Assembly (NCBI GenBank): GCA_016286665.1
Contig: JAEETX010000007.1
Location: 1-54,440 of the forward strand
Direction of reading: 5' to 3'
DNA from: Oscillospiraceae bacterium
GTDB lineage: Bacteria; Bacillota; Clostridia; Oscillospirales; Oscillospiraceae
Length of the DNA stretch: 54,440 nt
The number at the start of each line of letters is the position of its first letter. Position 1 is the first letter of the stretch. Position numbers and translations under genes: made by a program. This document shows, piece after piece, positions 30,190-39,076 of this stretch. The notes beneath the pieces were generated by a model. That model had not been told where the DNA came from. It was given only the letters and a program-made list of their open reading frames with translations, and did no database searches.

Positions 30190-32781
30190 ATGGACAGAAA
30201 TTCACCTTTATACGACGCAAGCCTGCCGGTCCCGGAGCGGGCGAAATGGCTTGTTTCTCAGATGACCCTGGAGGAGAAGCTGGACTGCTTCACCGTGGGG
30301 ATATGGAATGAGCGCCTGGGCATCCGGGCTTCCACCTGCGGGGGAGAGGGCGCCCACGGCGTGCAGGCCCGCGCCGGCCAGCGGGAAGCCTATGCCCCCA
30401 CGCCGACGACCTCCTTCCCCCAGCCCATCGGCATGGCCGCCTCCTTTGACCGGGCGCTGATCCGCGCCGCGGGGGATGTGACCGGAAAGGAATCCCGCGC
30501 CTTTGCCAACGCCGTCAGCAAGGGCGGCAACAGCCGCCTCGGCCCCACCGTCGACCTTTGCCGGGACCCCCGCTGGGGCCGGAATGAGGAGGGCTACGGG
30601 GAGGACCCCTATCTCACGGGGAAAATGGCCTCCGCCTATATCCAGGGCATGCAGGACGAGCACAATTACGACGGCACGCCCCTGGAGCCCGGCGAGCGGG
30701 GCGACCGGGTGCGCACCGGCGCGGTTCTGAAGCACTTCTACGCCAACAACCAGGAATGGCGGCGCTGCTACGATAATTTCGACATCAGCGACAAGGTGAA
30801 ATACGACTACGAGCTGGAGCCCTACCGCTACTGCGCCCAGGAGGGGCACGCGGAGGGCGTCATGACCGCCTACAACGAAATCAATCACATCCCCGCCATG
30901 CTGAACCACGAGGTGCAGGATATCCTCAAGGACAAGTGGGGCATCCGCTACGCCATGACCGACGGGGGCGACTTCCTCCAGACCGTGAATTTCCACCACT
31001 ATTACGAGACCCACGCCGAGACCCTGGCGGAGGCCGTCAAGGCCGGGGTGGACGCCATGCTGGACAGCCCCGGCGAGGTGGCGAAGGCGGCCAGGGAAGC
31101 CTGGGAACGGGGGCTCCTCACCCAGGAGGAGATCGACAGGTCGGTGCTCTGCGCCGTGACGCAGCTGCTGCGCCAGGGCTTCTTCGACCCGGAGGACCCC
31201 TATGCGGACCTGGACATGGCGGACGTGGGGACGGACGAAGCCAAGCGCATCTCCCGCCGGATGAGCGAGGAATCCAACGTCCTGCTGAAGAATGAAAACG
31301 GCTTCCTCCCCTTCGGGAAGGAGGACGACATCGCCCTCATCGGCCACATGGGGGACAGCTGGTATATGGACTGGTACGGCGGGAAGCCCACCTATACCGT
31401 GACCCTGAAGGCCGGGCTGGAGAAAAAGCTGCGCCGCGCCGTCCCCTATGACAGCGGCCTGAACCTGGTGCGCTTCCGGGTCGGGGACAACTATCTGGGC
31501 GGCAGCCGCAGCCCCATGGACGGGGAGGCGGCGGAGCTGGTGCTGACAGACCGGCCCGAGGACGCCGTGGTGTTCGAGCAGTATAACTGGGGCTGCGGCT
31601 CGAATTTCCTCTATGCCCCCGCCTATGGGAAATACCTCACCGTGGGGGAGGACGGGAAGATCTCCCTCGCCTCCGACGATCCCTTCGCCTGGTATGTATA
31701 TGACAGCTTCACCATCGGCACGGCGGACGCCCTGCCTACGCCGGACCCCAGGAACGCCAACAGCATCGAGCTGACGCGCTACTGGCTCGACGAGGAGGGA
31801 GGCGTCAAGCTCTACTGCTTCGGGGGCCGCAGCGTCTATCTGGAGGACGGAAAGCTGAAAACGGACCCCCTTACGCGGCTTCAGCCCGAATCCAACACCA
31901 AGGAGGGCGGCAATGACGCCGCCGCCTGGGTCCGCTCCGAAAAGGAAGCGGCCGTCCTCACCGCGGAGACGGTCTCCAGCGGCATCCAGCGGGCGAAGGC
32001 CCTGGCGAAAAAGGCGAAGAAGGTCATCGTGGCCCTGGGCTGCAACCCCGTGGTCAACGCCAAGGAGGAGATCGACCGCAGCACCATCGACATGATCCCC
32101 ATGCAGGAGAAACTGGTGGAGGCGGTGTATGAGGCTAACCCCCATGTGGCCGTTGTGCTGCTCGCCAACTACCCCTATGCCATCAACTGGATGCAGGCCC
32201 ACGTCCCGGCCATCCTGCTCAACGCCACCGGCTCCCAGGACCTGGGCAACGGCCTGGCGGCGGCCATTTTCGGCGAAGCCAATCCCGCGGGACGGCTCCC
32301 CATGACCTGGTACCGCAGCGACGCCGACCTGCCGCCCCTGGAGGATTACGACCTCATCCGCCATCCCAGGACCTACCGGTATTTCGACGGGCCGGTGCTC
32401 TACCCCTTCGGCTGGGGCCTGAGCTACGCTTCCTTCGATTACAGCGGCCTGCGCACGGAAAGGCGCGGGGACGGGGGGCTGACGGTCCGCGTAGAGGTCA
32501 CGAACAGGGGCAGCGTGCCCGGCGACGAGGTGGCGCAGCTCTATCTGCGGCGGCTGTCCCCCGCGGAAACCGTACACCCCCTGCGGAAGCTCATCGGCTT
32601 TGAGCGCCTGCATGACCTGGCGCCGGGAGAAACGCGGGAAGTCCGGTTTGCCGTGGACCCCGGCGACCTGGAAATCTATATGGAAAGCGCGGGCAGGAAG
32701 CGCATCGAGCCCGGCAGGTATCAAATCTATGCCGGCGGCTCCTGCCTGGACGAGCGGGTCTGCGGGGAGATCACGCTGTGA
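30190..32781 (+). CDS. Glycoside hydrolase family 3, with a beta-trefoil-like insertion
   Basis: This 863-aa intracellular (no signal peptide) enzyme would cleave beta-linked glucosides, xylosides or similar. The N-terminal TIM barrel (about 1-335) has GPTVDLCRDPRWGRNEEGYG, AVLKHFYANN and the nucleophile region YAMTDGGD, with Asp258 in the place of the usual SDW aspartate. The alpha/beta sandwich (about 355-735) is interrupted at about 420-575 by a segment, SNFLYAPAYGKYLTVGEDG, that resembles a fascin/ricin-type trefoil and may bind carbohydrate. A fibronectin-III-like tail (about 755-860) ends it. It overlaps the DUF362 gene by 4 nt (GTGA), so the two are co-translated. The exact substrate cannot be read from sequence. 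Confidence 0.9.
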   Translation: MDRNSPLYDASLPVPERAKWLVSQMTLEEKLDCFTVGIWNERLGIRASTCGGEGAHGVQARAGQREAYAPTPTTSFPQPIGMAASFDRALIRAAGDVTGKESRAFANAVSKGGNSRLGPTVDLCRDPRWGRNEEGYGEDPYLTGKMASAYIQGMQDEHNYDGTPLEPGERGDRVRTGAVLKHFYANNQEWRRCYDNFDISDKVKYDYELEPYRYCAQEGHAEGVMTAYNEINHIPAMLNHEVQDILKDKWGIRYAMTDGGDFLQTVNFHHYYETHAETLAEAVKAGVDAMLDSPGEVAKAAREAWERGLLTQEEIDRSVLCAVTQLLRQGFFDPEDPYADLDMADVGTDEAKRISRRMSEESNVLLKNENGFLPFGKEDDIALIGHMGDSWYMDWYGGKPTYTVTLKAGLEKKLRRAVPYDSGLNLVRFRVGDNYLGGSRSPMDGEAAELVLTDRPEDAVVFEQYNWGCGSNFLYAPAYGKYLTVGEDGKISLASDDPFAWYVYDSFTIGTADALPTPDPRNANSIELTRYWLDEEGGVKLYCFGGRSVYLEDGKLKTDPLTRLQPESNTKEGGNDAAAWVRSEKEAAVLTAETVSSGIQRAKALAKKAKKVIVALGCNPVVNAKEEIDRSTIDMIPMQEKLVEAVYEANPHVAVVLLANYPYAINWMQAHVPAILLNATGSQDLGNGLAAAIFGEANPAGRLPMTWYRSDADLPPLEDYDLIRHPRTYRYFDGPVLYPFGWGLSYASFDYSGLRTERRGDGGLTVRVEVTNRGSVPGDEVAQLYLRRLSPAETVHPLRKLIGFERLHDLAPGETREVRFAVDPGDLEIYMESAGRKRIEPGRYQIYAGGSCLDERVCGEITL

Positions 32782-33941
32782 CGGCCGGAAAGGAAGGAAC
32801 GGCGGGCATGCCCGCCCTGGCCCCCTGCCGGGACTACGCCCCGGAAACGGTGTATCAGGCGCTGGAGGCCGCCATTGCGGCCGCGGGTGGGCTGGACTGG
32901 GTAAAGCCCGGCATGCGCATCGGCGTCAAGCTCAACCTCTGCACCGCCAAAAAGCCGGAGGCCGCCGCAACGACCCACCCCGCGGCGGCGGCAGCGCTGA
33001 CGAAAATGCTGACGGAGCGGGGAGCGGAGGTGGTGCTGGGGGACAGCCCCGGCGGTCCCTTCGCCGCGCCGCTGATCCACCGCCTGTATGAGGTCACGGG
33101 CCTGCAGCTCTGCCGGGAAGCGGGCGGTACGCTCAACGACGACTTCGGCTATACCGAGGTGGACTGCCCGGAGGGAAAGGCCCTGCGGCGCTTTGCCTGC
33201 GTGGACTGGCTGCGCGGCTGCGACGCCATCATCAACTTCTGCAAGCTGAAATCCCACGGCCTGATGGGCATGACAGCGGCAGTGAAGAACCTCTACGGCG
33301 CGATCCCCGGCACCTATAAGAGCGAATACCACTACCGCTATGAGGACCCCATGCGCTTTTCGGACATGCTGTTGGACCTGAACGAATACATAAGGCCCCG
33401 GCTGTGCCTGTGCGACGCGGTGGAGATCATGGAGGGCAACGGCCCCACCGCGGGGACGCCCCGGCACCTGGGCCTGATCCTGGCCGGCGAGGACCCCTAC
33501 CGGCTGGACCGGCTCTGCGCCGCCCTGCTGGGCATAAAGGAGCGGGAGATCCCCTATCTGGAGGCCGCAAAGCGCCGGGGCCTGCTCTCCCCGGAGGAAG
33601 CGGAAATCGCGGCCCTTGCCGCGCCCTACGCCCTGAAGGACTTCCGCCGCTCCGGGGCGACGGCCTCCTGGTTCGCCCGCTCCGAGGAGGACAAGGGGCT
33701 GATGAAGCTGCTCAAAAGCGGCATGTATGTGATCTTCCGCTCCCGCCCGGCGGCGGGAAAGGACTGCGTCGGCTGCGGCAAGTGCGCAAGGGACTGCCCC
33801 GCCGCCGCCATCACCATGCGCAGGGGGCGGGCGGACATCGACCGGAGGAAATGCATCCGCTGCTTCTGCTGCCAGGAATTCTGCCCTACGGGGGCCATGA
33901 AGGTCCGGCGCTCCCTCGTGGCGAAGCTCGCCGGGCGGTGA
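32778..33941 (+). CDS. DUF362 domain protein with 2x[4Fe-4S] ferredoxin domain
   Basis: This 387-aa protein has an N-terminal DUF362 domain (about 25-250, with KLNLCTAKKP, GDSPGG and NFCKLKSHGLMGMTAAVKNLYG) and a C-terminal ferredoxin: CVGCGKCARDCP (Cys330-340) and CIRCFCCQEFCP (Cys359-369). DUF362 proteins are widespread in anaerobes and are probable redox or cluster-transfer proteins with no fixed role. It begins with GTG at 32778, inside the GH3 stop region (GTGA), with GGGAG about 9 nt upstream, so translation is coupled. Pairing with a glycosidase is unusual. A strong terminator follows. Confidence 0.9.
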   Translation: MTAGKEGTAGMPALAPCRDYAPETVYQALEAAIAAAGGLDWVKPGMRIGVKLNLCTAKKPEAAATTHPAAAAALTKMLTERGAEVVLGDSPGGPFAAPLIHRLYEVTGLQLCREAGGTLNDDFGYTEVDCPEGKALRRFACVDWLRGCDAIINFCKLKSHGLMGMTAAVKNLYGAIPGTYKSEYHYRYEDPMRFSDMLLDLNEYIRPRLCLCDAVEIMEGNGPTAGTPRHLGLILAGEDPYRLDRLCAALLGIKEREIPYLEAAKRRGLLSPEEAEIAALAAPYALKDFRRSGATASWFARSEEDKGLMKLLKSGMYVIFRSRPAAGKDCVGCGKCARDCPAAAITMRRGRADIDRRKCIRCFCCQEFCPTGAMKVRRSLVAKLAGR

Positions 33942-33947
33942 ATGACG

Positions 33948-33988
33948 AAAAAGGGACCGGGCGTCCTTGCCGGACGCCCGGTCCCTTT
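33948..33988. terminator. Bidirectional terminator between DUF362 and the GRE gene
   Basis: A perfect 17-bp stem (33950-33966 with 33972-33988), 5-nt loop. On the minus strand it is followed by TTTTT, so it ends the glycyl radical enzyme transcript most strongly; it also lies just after DUF362. Confidence 0.92.
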
Positions 33989-34001
33989 GGTTCAGATTCG
34001 G

Positions 34002-36452
34002 TTATACCCGGTGCTCCGCACGGGAAATGATGTCGTTCTGCATCTCCGTGGTCATATCCACGAAGTAGGCGGAGAAGCCGGCGATACGCACTACCAGATT
34101 GTGGTAATCCTCCGGATTCTTCTGGGCCTTCCGCAGAGTGTCGGCGTCCACCACGTTGTACTGGATCTCCATGCCGCCCTCGTCGAAGTAGGTGCGGGTC
34201 ATGTATTCCAGCTTCCGTACCCCGTCGTCGGATTTGAGGGAGGTGGGATGGATCTTCAGATTCAGGGCCATGCCGTCCAGATAATGGCCGTGCTCGAACT
34301 TCACGGCGGACTCGAAGACGGAGGTGGGGCCGCAGGTATCCCGTCCCTGGCCGGGGCTGCAGGCGTCGGCGATGGGATCGCCGGTCTTGCGTCCGTCCGG
34401 GGTGGCCCAGGTGATCTCCCCCTGCACCACATGGTCGCTGGCCCCGAAGGTGCCGCACTTGTAGGTGGTGCAGCGGCAGGTGGAGAAGGCGCGGGTGATG
34501 TTGTAGTACAGGTCCATGACGTACTTCATCTCGTCGTCGGCATAGGGATCGTTGTTGCCGTAGTGGGGGACCTCCCGCAGGACCCGCTGGCGCAGGGCCT
34601 CGTGGCCCTCCCAGTTGTCCAGGATCGCCTGAAGGAATTCCCGGGCGGTGACGAGCTTCTTGTCATAGACCACATATTTCAGGGCGGTCAGGCTGTCGGC
34701 GGTGGTGGCGAGGCCCGTGGCGGTGCCGCCGTAGGAATTGTATTTCGCGCCGCCCTCAGACACGTCCTTGCCGGATTCCATGCAGCCCTCCGTGGAGATG
34801 GAGAGGTTGGGGAAGGGGAACAGGCGGGGATATTCGTGCTCCGTCAGGTTGTTCAGGGACGCGGACCAGGTGAGCATCCAGCGGCAGATCTTTTCAAAGG
34901 CGGCCCGGACGTCGTCCATGGTCTCCATATCGTAGAGATAGCCGGAGCGCACCTTCGCCGGGCACTGGGCCCCGTTGATGGGGTTGATGCCGTTGTTGAT
35001 GGCCATGATGAGGGCGATGGCCCAGAAGATGCCGTTGTGGCCCATGGCGGAGCCGTTGGGCGCGGGATAGTCGTTGCCGAAGCCGGTGATCTCCTGGCAG
35101 CCGATGAAGGCGAAGTTGCGGGCGTCCTCCAGGGAGAAGCCCACCTCCTTCATGAGGGCGGGGATGATCACGTCGTCGTTCTGCAGCAGGGGCAGGCCCC
35201 CCACGCGGCAGGAGGCCGCCATGGCGCAGTCCCACATCTCCCTGGGGGTATTCTTGGTGACGCGCAGGGAAATGGTGGGGTCGTGAAGGTCCAGGCGGGC
35301 CAGGGTCTCCAGCACCATGTAGCTGACCGGATTCACCGCGTCCTCCCCGGTCTTGGGGTCGGTGCCGCCGATGGTGGTGTGCTGGAAGGAGTTGCCGATG
35401 CCGGCGGTCTGGGCGGTCTTGCCGAAGGAGCCGCCGTAGAAGGTGTTGATCTTCAGGAAGAAGCCGTCCACCAGCTCCTGGGCTTCCTCCAGGGTGATGG
35501 TCCCTTCCTCCAGCTCCTTTTTCAGATAGGGCCAGGTATATTGGTCGAAGCGGCCCAGGCTGATGACGCCGGGATCGTTGTCCGATTTCAGGAATACGTC
35601 GTACATGAGGGCCATCTGGCAGGCCTCCCAGAAGCTCCGGGGGGTCTCCGTGGCGATGTGGTCCAGGCTCGCGGCCCGGCTGAGGAACTCGGCCTTTTTC
35701 TCCGGCGTCTCCGCCTTTTCCGCCAGCTCCCGCGCCAGGTCGGCATAGCGCCGGGTCAGGGTGATGGCCCCGTCGCAGGCGACGGTGGCGGCCTTGTAGA
35801 ACATATACTTGCCGATATCGTCCCCCATGATGTTGCCTTCATGTTCATCCAGCCAGTCCTGGGCCTTTTTCCGGATGGCCCCGTAGCCCTGGCGCAGGAT
35901 GTTCTGATAGCCGGGGGTCAGGTGTCCGGGGGGCAGGTAGATGGGCCAGCCGCCGATCTTCCCGGAGGGATTGGCCTGGAGCACGAACAGCTCCTGCACC
36001 CCGTCGGGCAGCCAGTCCTGCGCGCCGAAGCCGCCCTCCAGCTCCGCCCGCTCCCTGGACAGCTCCCGCAGCTCCTTCACGTCCTCGGGGGAGATGGCCA
36101 GCTTCTGATGGGAATAAAGGGGGTCCTCGTCCGGCGCGTGATGCAGCCCGTCCGCCCAGATGGGCCAGGTGTTCTCGATGTCCACGCTGAGCCAGGCGGA
36201 ACCGCCCGCGCCGCCCCAGCCCTTGTTGCCCAGGCCGCCGAAGAAATACTCATCCTCGTGGAGGTTCAGGGGCATCCGTTCCAGGACATAGAGGGAGATG
36301 TAGGGCTTCTGGAGCATAGGGGGGTACTTGATGTACTTTTTCTTCGCCTCCAGCTGCAGCCGCGTCTTCTCCGCGTCCGCCACGATCAGCCGGTCCCGCA
36401 CCGCGTCCCGCAGCCGCGCGACCCGCTCGGTATAGGGTTTGAACTTATACAT
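34002..36452 (-). CDS. Glycyl radical enzyme of the pyruvate formate-lyase superfamily, subtype unknown
   Basis: This 816-aa cytoplasmic enzyme would carry a backbone radical placed by a radical SAM activase. The C-terminal radical loop reads VVRIAGFSAYFVDM with Gly792, and the catalytic cysteine is in FAFIGCQEITGFG (Cys452, Glu454). The GCxE pattern, as in diol/choline/hydroxyproline lyases, marks a dehydratase/lyase rather than true PFL, which has CC. The x is Gln, where characterised lyases mostly have Val or Ile. The ATG at 36452 has AAAGGAG 8 nt upstream; longer starts up to 36866 would cross the promoter and are rejected. The gene is divergent from the BCR/HGD operon. No activase gene is visible anywhere in the window. 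The substrate is unknown. Confidence 0.93.
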   Translation of the reverse strand: MYKFKPYTERVARLRDAVRDRLIVADAEKTRLQLEAKKKYIKYPPMLQKPYISLYVLERMPLNLHEDEYFFGGLGNKGWGGAGGSAWLSVDIENTWPIWADGLHHAPDEDPLYSHQKLAISPEDVKELRELSRERAELEGGFGAQDWLPDGVQELFVLQANPSGKIGGWPIYLPPGHLTPGYQNILRQGYGAIRKKAQDWLDEHEGNIMGDDIGKYMFYKAATVACDGAITLTRRYADLARELAEKAETPEKKAEFLSRAASLDHIATETPRSFWEACQMALMYDVFLKSDNDPGVISLGRFDQYTWPYLKKELEEGTITLEEAQELVDGFFLKINTFYGGSFGKTAQTAGIGNSFQHTTIGGTDPKTGEDAVNPVSYMVLETLARLDLHDPTISLRVTKNTPREMWDCAMAASCRVGGLPLLQNDDVIIPALMKEVGFSLEDARNFAFIGCQEITGFGNDYPAPNGSAMGHNGIFWAIALIMAINNGINPINGAQCPAKVRSGYLYDMETMDDVRAAFEKICRWMLTWSASLNNLTEHEYPRLFPFPNLSISTEGCMESGKDVSEGGAKYNSYGGTATGLATTADSLTALKYVVYDKKLVTAREFLQAILDNWEGHEALRQRVLREVPHYGNNDPYADDEMKYVMDLYYNITRAFSTCRCTTYKCGTFGASDHVVQGEITWATPDGRKTGDPIADACSPGQGRDTCGPTSVFESAVKFEHGHYLDGMALNLKIHPTSLKSDDGVRKLEYMTRTYFDEGGMEIQYNVVDADTLRKAQKNPEDYHNLVVRIAGFSAYFVDMTTEMQNDIISRAEHRV

Positions 36453-36493
36453 GGATGATCTCCTTTCCTGAGAGAGTCTGTGTTTATGATTGA

Positions 36494-36522
36494 ATTGTAC
36501 CCCATTCAGGCCGCCAGTGCAA
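36494..36522 (-). promoter_or_regulatory. Promoter for the glycyl radical enzyme
   Basis: On the minus strand: TTGCAC (36517-36522), a 17-nt spacer, TACAAT (36494-36499), 42 nt before the ATG. It is back-to-back with the promoter of the BCR/HGD operon, about 20 nt away. Confidence 0.78.
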
Positions 36523-36539
36523 CACTCTCTTTTTCCCTC

Positions 36540-36568
36540 TTTTCGTTTTCCCGAAACTGCGCTATAAT
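36540..36568 (+). promoter_or_regulatory. Promoter for the BCR/HGD operon
   Basis: Perfect TATAAT (36563-36568) with a poor -35 (TTTTCG, 36540-36545) at 17 nt. A weak -35 with a perfect -10 would fit activator-dependent transcription. Confidence 0.6.
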
Positions 36569-36600
36569 AGGATAAAGAAACAAACGAAGGAGGAGCGCCC

Positions 36601-37773
36601 ATGGTGCGGGAATGCGCGCTGGAAACCCCGGCCTTTGCGCAGCTGTGGCGCATCTGGCGCGGCCTGGACGACCGGGCCGCGGCCTTCCGGGCCGCCGGGG
36701 GCCGGGTGGTGGGCTGCCTGGGCTGCGACGTGCCGGAGGAATACCTGCTGGCCGGGGGGCTGCTGCCCCTGCGCATCGCCCCGGACCCGGAGAGCGGCCT
36801 GGCGGCGGCGGATGAAGTCCTGGAAGCCTGCTTCGATCCCATGGCGCGCAGCCAGTTCGACCGCATCGTCCGCCGGGAGGAGCATAAGCCCTGGGATTAT
36901 ATCGCCGTGTCCAATTCCACGGACGTGCTGGTGCGCCTCTATCTCTATCTCCGGGAGCTGCGGCGCACGGAGAAGGACGCCCCGGTGCCGGACACGGCCT
37001 TCATCGACTGGCTCTTCACCCGCTCCCGGAAATTCCAGCTCTACAACGAAGCCCAGGCCGGCCTGTTCCGGAAAAAGGCGGAGGAATGGGCCGGAAAGCC
37101 CATCACGGACGGGGACGTGCGGGAGGCTGTCCACGTGCTCAACGGCCAGCGCGCCGCCCTGCGGCGCATCTCCGCCCTGCGCCTGGGGGAAAAGCCCAGG
37201 GTAACGGGCACGGAGGCCCTCGTCATCACCGGCGCGGGCTTTTACATGGACCGGGCAGAGCACCGGAACCTGGTAAACGACGTCGCGGACGCGGCGGCAG
37301 CCTGGCCGCCCCTCACGGGACCGCGGCTCTATTTCAGCGGCACGGAGCAGTACGGAAGCGAAGTCTATGAAGCCCTGGAAGCGGATGGGGCGGTGATCGT
37401 GGCGGAGGACCAGGACTGCGGCATGCGCTGGTACGAGGGGGACACGGACCCCGAGCTGCCCCCGGAAAAGGCTGTCGCCCGCCGCTATATGCTCCGCAGT
37501 CCCTCCCCCAAAAAGGCCACCGTGGCGGAGCGGACGGAGGCCCTCTGCCGGGCCGCCGGGGAAGCGAAGGTACAGGGCGCGGCGGTATGCATGAATCAGT
37601 TCGAGGAAGCCGCCAGCTGGGATTTCCCGGAGGAAAAGCGGGCTCTGGAGGCCCTGGGCATCCGGGCGGCGGAATTCTGCAAGCTGCCCTATCCCCCCGC
37701 CCGCGACCCGGCGCTGAAAGCGCGCCTGCGGGACTTTGCCGGGAGCCTGAGAGGAGGGACGGCGGATGGCTGA
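36601..37773 (+). CDS. 2-hydroxyacyl-CoA dehydratase / benzoyl-CoA reductase superfamily subunit (D/B type)
   Basis: This 390-aa protein belongs to the superfamily that uses a 4Fe-4S cluster and an ATP-driven electron to dehydrate 2-hydroxyacyl-CoAs or reduce aromatic acyl-CoAs. The cluster-region motif GCLGCDVPEEYLLAGGLLPL carries Cys42 of the family's C-x-VPEE motif; further candidates are Cys77 (ACFDP), Cys273 (EDQDCGMRW) and Cys330 (GAAVCMNQFEEA). AAGGAGG precedes the ATG. It overlaps the next gene by 8 nt. Compared with classic HgdB/FldC the Cys pattern is recognisable but not identical, and no HgdC/FldI-like ATPase activator is nearby. It likely forms a heterodimer with the next protein. 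Confidence 0.85.
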   Translation: MVRECALETPAFAQLWRIWRGLDDRAAAFRAAGGRVVGCLGCDVPEEYLLAGGLLPLRIAPDPESGLAAADEVLEACFDPMARSQFDRIVRREEHKPWDYIAVSNSTDVLVRLYLYLRELRRTEKDAPVPDTAFIDWLFTRSRKFQLYNEAQAGLFRKKAEEWAGKPITDGDVREAVHVLNGQRAALRRISALRLGEKPRVTGTEALVITGAGFYMDRAEHRNLVNDVADAAAAWPPLTGPRLYFSGTEQYGSEVYEALEADGAVIVAEDQDCGMRWYEGDTDPELPPEKAVARRYMLRSPSPKKATVAERTEALCRAAGEAKVQGAAVCMNQFEEAASWDFPEEKRALEALGIRAAEFCKLPYPPARDPALKARLRDFAGSLRGGTADG

Positions 37774-39076
37774 TGAGCTGCGGAAGGAAGTCCCCAGGGC
37801 GGTGAAGACCCTGGCGGCGGCGAAGGAATCCGGCGCTTACCAGAAGGAATGGTTCCGCTCCCTCCACGCCCGCGCAGCGGCGGGGGAGGATTTCGCCTAT
37901 CTCAATGCGGACGTGCCCATGGAGATTTTCCGGGCCATGGACATCCCCTTCTGCGTGAACCAGTGGTGGGCGGCCATCTGCTCGGCCAAGCGCATGACCC
38001 CCCGGTATGTGGAGCTGCTGGGCAAGGTGGGCTACCGGGACGACCTGTGCTCCTATTGCAGCGCGGTGCTGGGAGAGAGCATGGACCCCGAGGACGCTTC
38101 TCTCGGCCCCTGGGGAGGCCTGCCCCGGCCCACCATGGCGGTCACCCGCCTCACCTGCGACTGTCAGGCGAAGATTTTCGGCCTGTTCGCCCGGAACTAC
38201 GGGGCGGAGCTCTACCGCATGGAGAACACCCTGCCCAGGACCGTGCCGGAAAACTGGTGGGAGCTGGCCCCGGACCGCTGGGAGGAGCTCTACGACCCCG
38301 ACCGGCTGGACCTGGCGGTGGAGGAGCTGAAGGAGCTCATCGCCTGGCTGGAACGGAAGACCGGGCGGATGTTCGACAACGACCGCTTCCTGCGGGTCAT
38401 GGCCCTGGTGAACGAGCAGGAGGGCTGGTACCGCAGGACCCGGGACCTGATCGCAGCCGCGCCGAAGGCCCCGGTGACGGTGGTGGACACCATCAACGCC
38501 ACCATGCAGGCCCAGTGGCAGCGGGGCACGGAGTGGGCCGCGGGCCACGCCCGGCGGATGTACGAGGAGATCAAGGCCCTGGCGGACGCGGGACACGCGG
38601 CGGCGCCCAATGAGAAATACCGGCTCATGTGGCTGGGCCGGGGCATCTGGCACGATTTCGCCTTTTATCAGAATTTCGAGGAAACCTACGGCGCGGTCTT
38701 CGTCTGGAGCATGTATCTCGCCATGGGAGCGGACGCCTATATCCGCAACGGCTTCGAGAAGGACCCCCTGCGGGCCCTGGCCGCCCGGTATATCGGCATG
38801 GAGGATTTCCTCCACATGCCTCCCTGGAACAGCGCCTGGTTCGTGCACGAGGCAAAGCGCAGCCGCATCGACGGCGCGGTCTACATGGCCCCCGCCAACT
38901 GCATGCAGGCGGTGGAGGGTTCCAGCTTCATCGTGAAGGCCCTGGAAAAGGCGGGCATCCCTGTCCTCCTGTTCCGGGGGGACCCGGTGGACGACCGGAA
39001 ATGGAACCGGGAGAACATGACGGAGCTGGTGGGCAAATTCATCGAGGAACGGATCATAGGAGGGAAAACGCCATGA
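37766..39076 (+). CDS. 2-hydroxyacyl-CoA dehydratase superfamily subunit (A/FldB type)
   Basis: This 436-aa partner subunit shows the order of motifs expected of HgdA/FldB: VPMEIFRAMDIPFCVNQWW, GYRDDLCSYCSAVLGESMD, LPRPTMAVTRLTCDCQAKIF and, near the end, GIPVLLFRGDPVDDRKWNRE (the G-D-x-x-D-x-R block). Cys-rich segments around residues 95-135 provide cluster ligands. GGAGG lies 8 nt before the ATG, within the end of the previous gene. It overlaps the CoA-transferase gene by an ATGA, so the three are translated as a unit. Together they could dehydrate a (R)-2-hydroxyacyl-CoA; alternatively they reduce another activated acid. Confidence 0.85.
   Translation: MADELRKEVPRAVKTLAAAKESGAYQKEWFRSLHARAAAGEDFAYLNADVPMEIFRAMDIPFCVNQWWAAICSAKRMTPRYVELLGKVGYRDDLCSYCSAVLGESMDPEDASLGPWGGLPRPTMAVTRLTCDCQAKIFGLFARNYGAELYRMENTLPRTVPENWWELAPDRWEELYDPDRLDLAVEELKELIAWLERKTGRMFDNDRFLRVMALVNEQEGWYRRTRDLIAAAPKAPVTVVDTINATMQAQWQRGTEWAAGHARRMYEEIKALADAGHAAAPNEKYRLMWLGRGIWHDFAFYQNFEETYGAVFVWSMYLAMGADAYIRNGFEKDPLRALAARYIGMEDFLHMPPWNSAWFVHEAKRSRIDGAVYMAPANCMQAVEGSSFIVKALEKAGIPVLLFRGDPVDDRKWNRENMTELVGKFIEERIIGGKTP

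Noticed and set aside
34002-36866. An N-terminally extended glycyl radical enzyme
   Set aside because: The extension crosses both divergent promoters and the start of the opposite gene and has no homology-like pattern; the ATG at 36452 has a good ribosome site.
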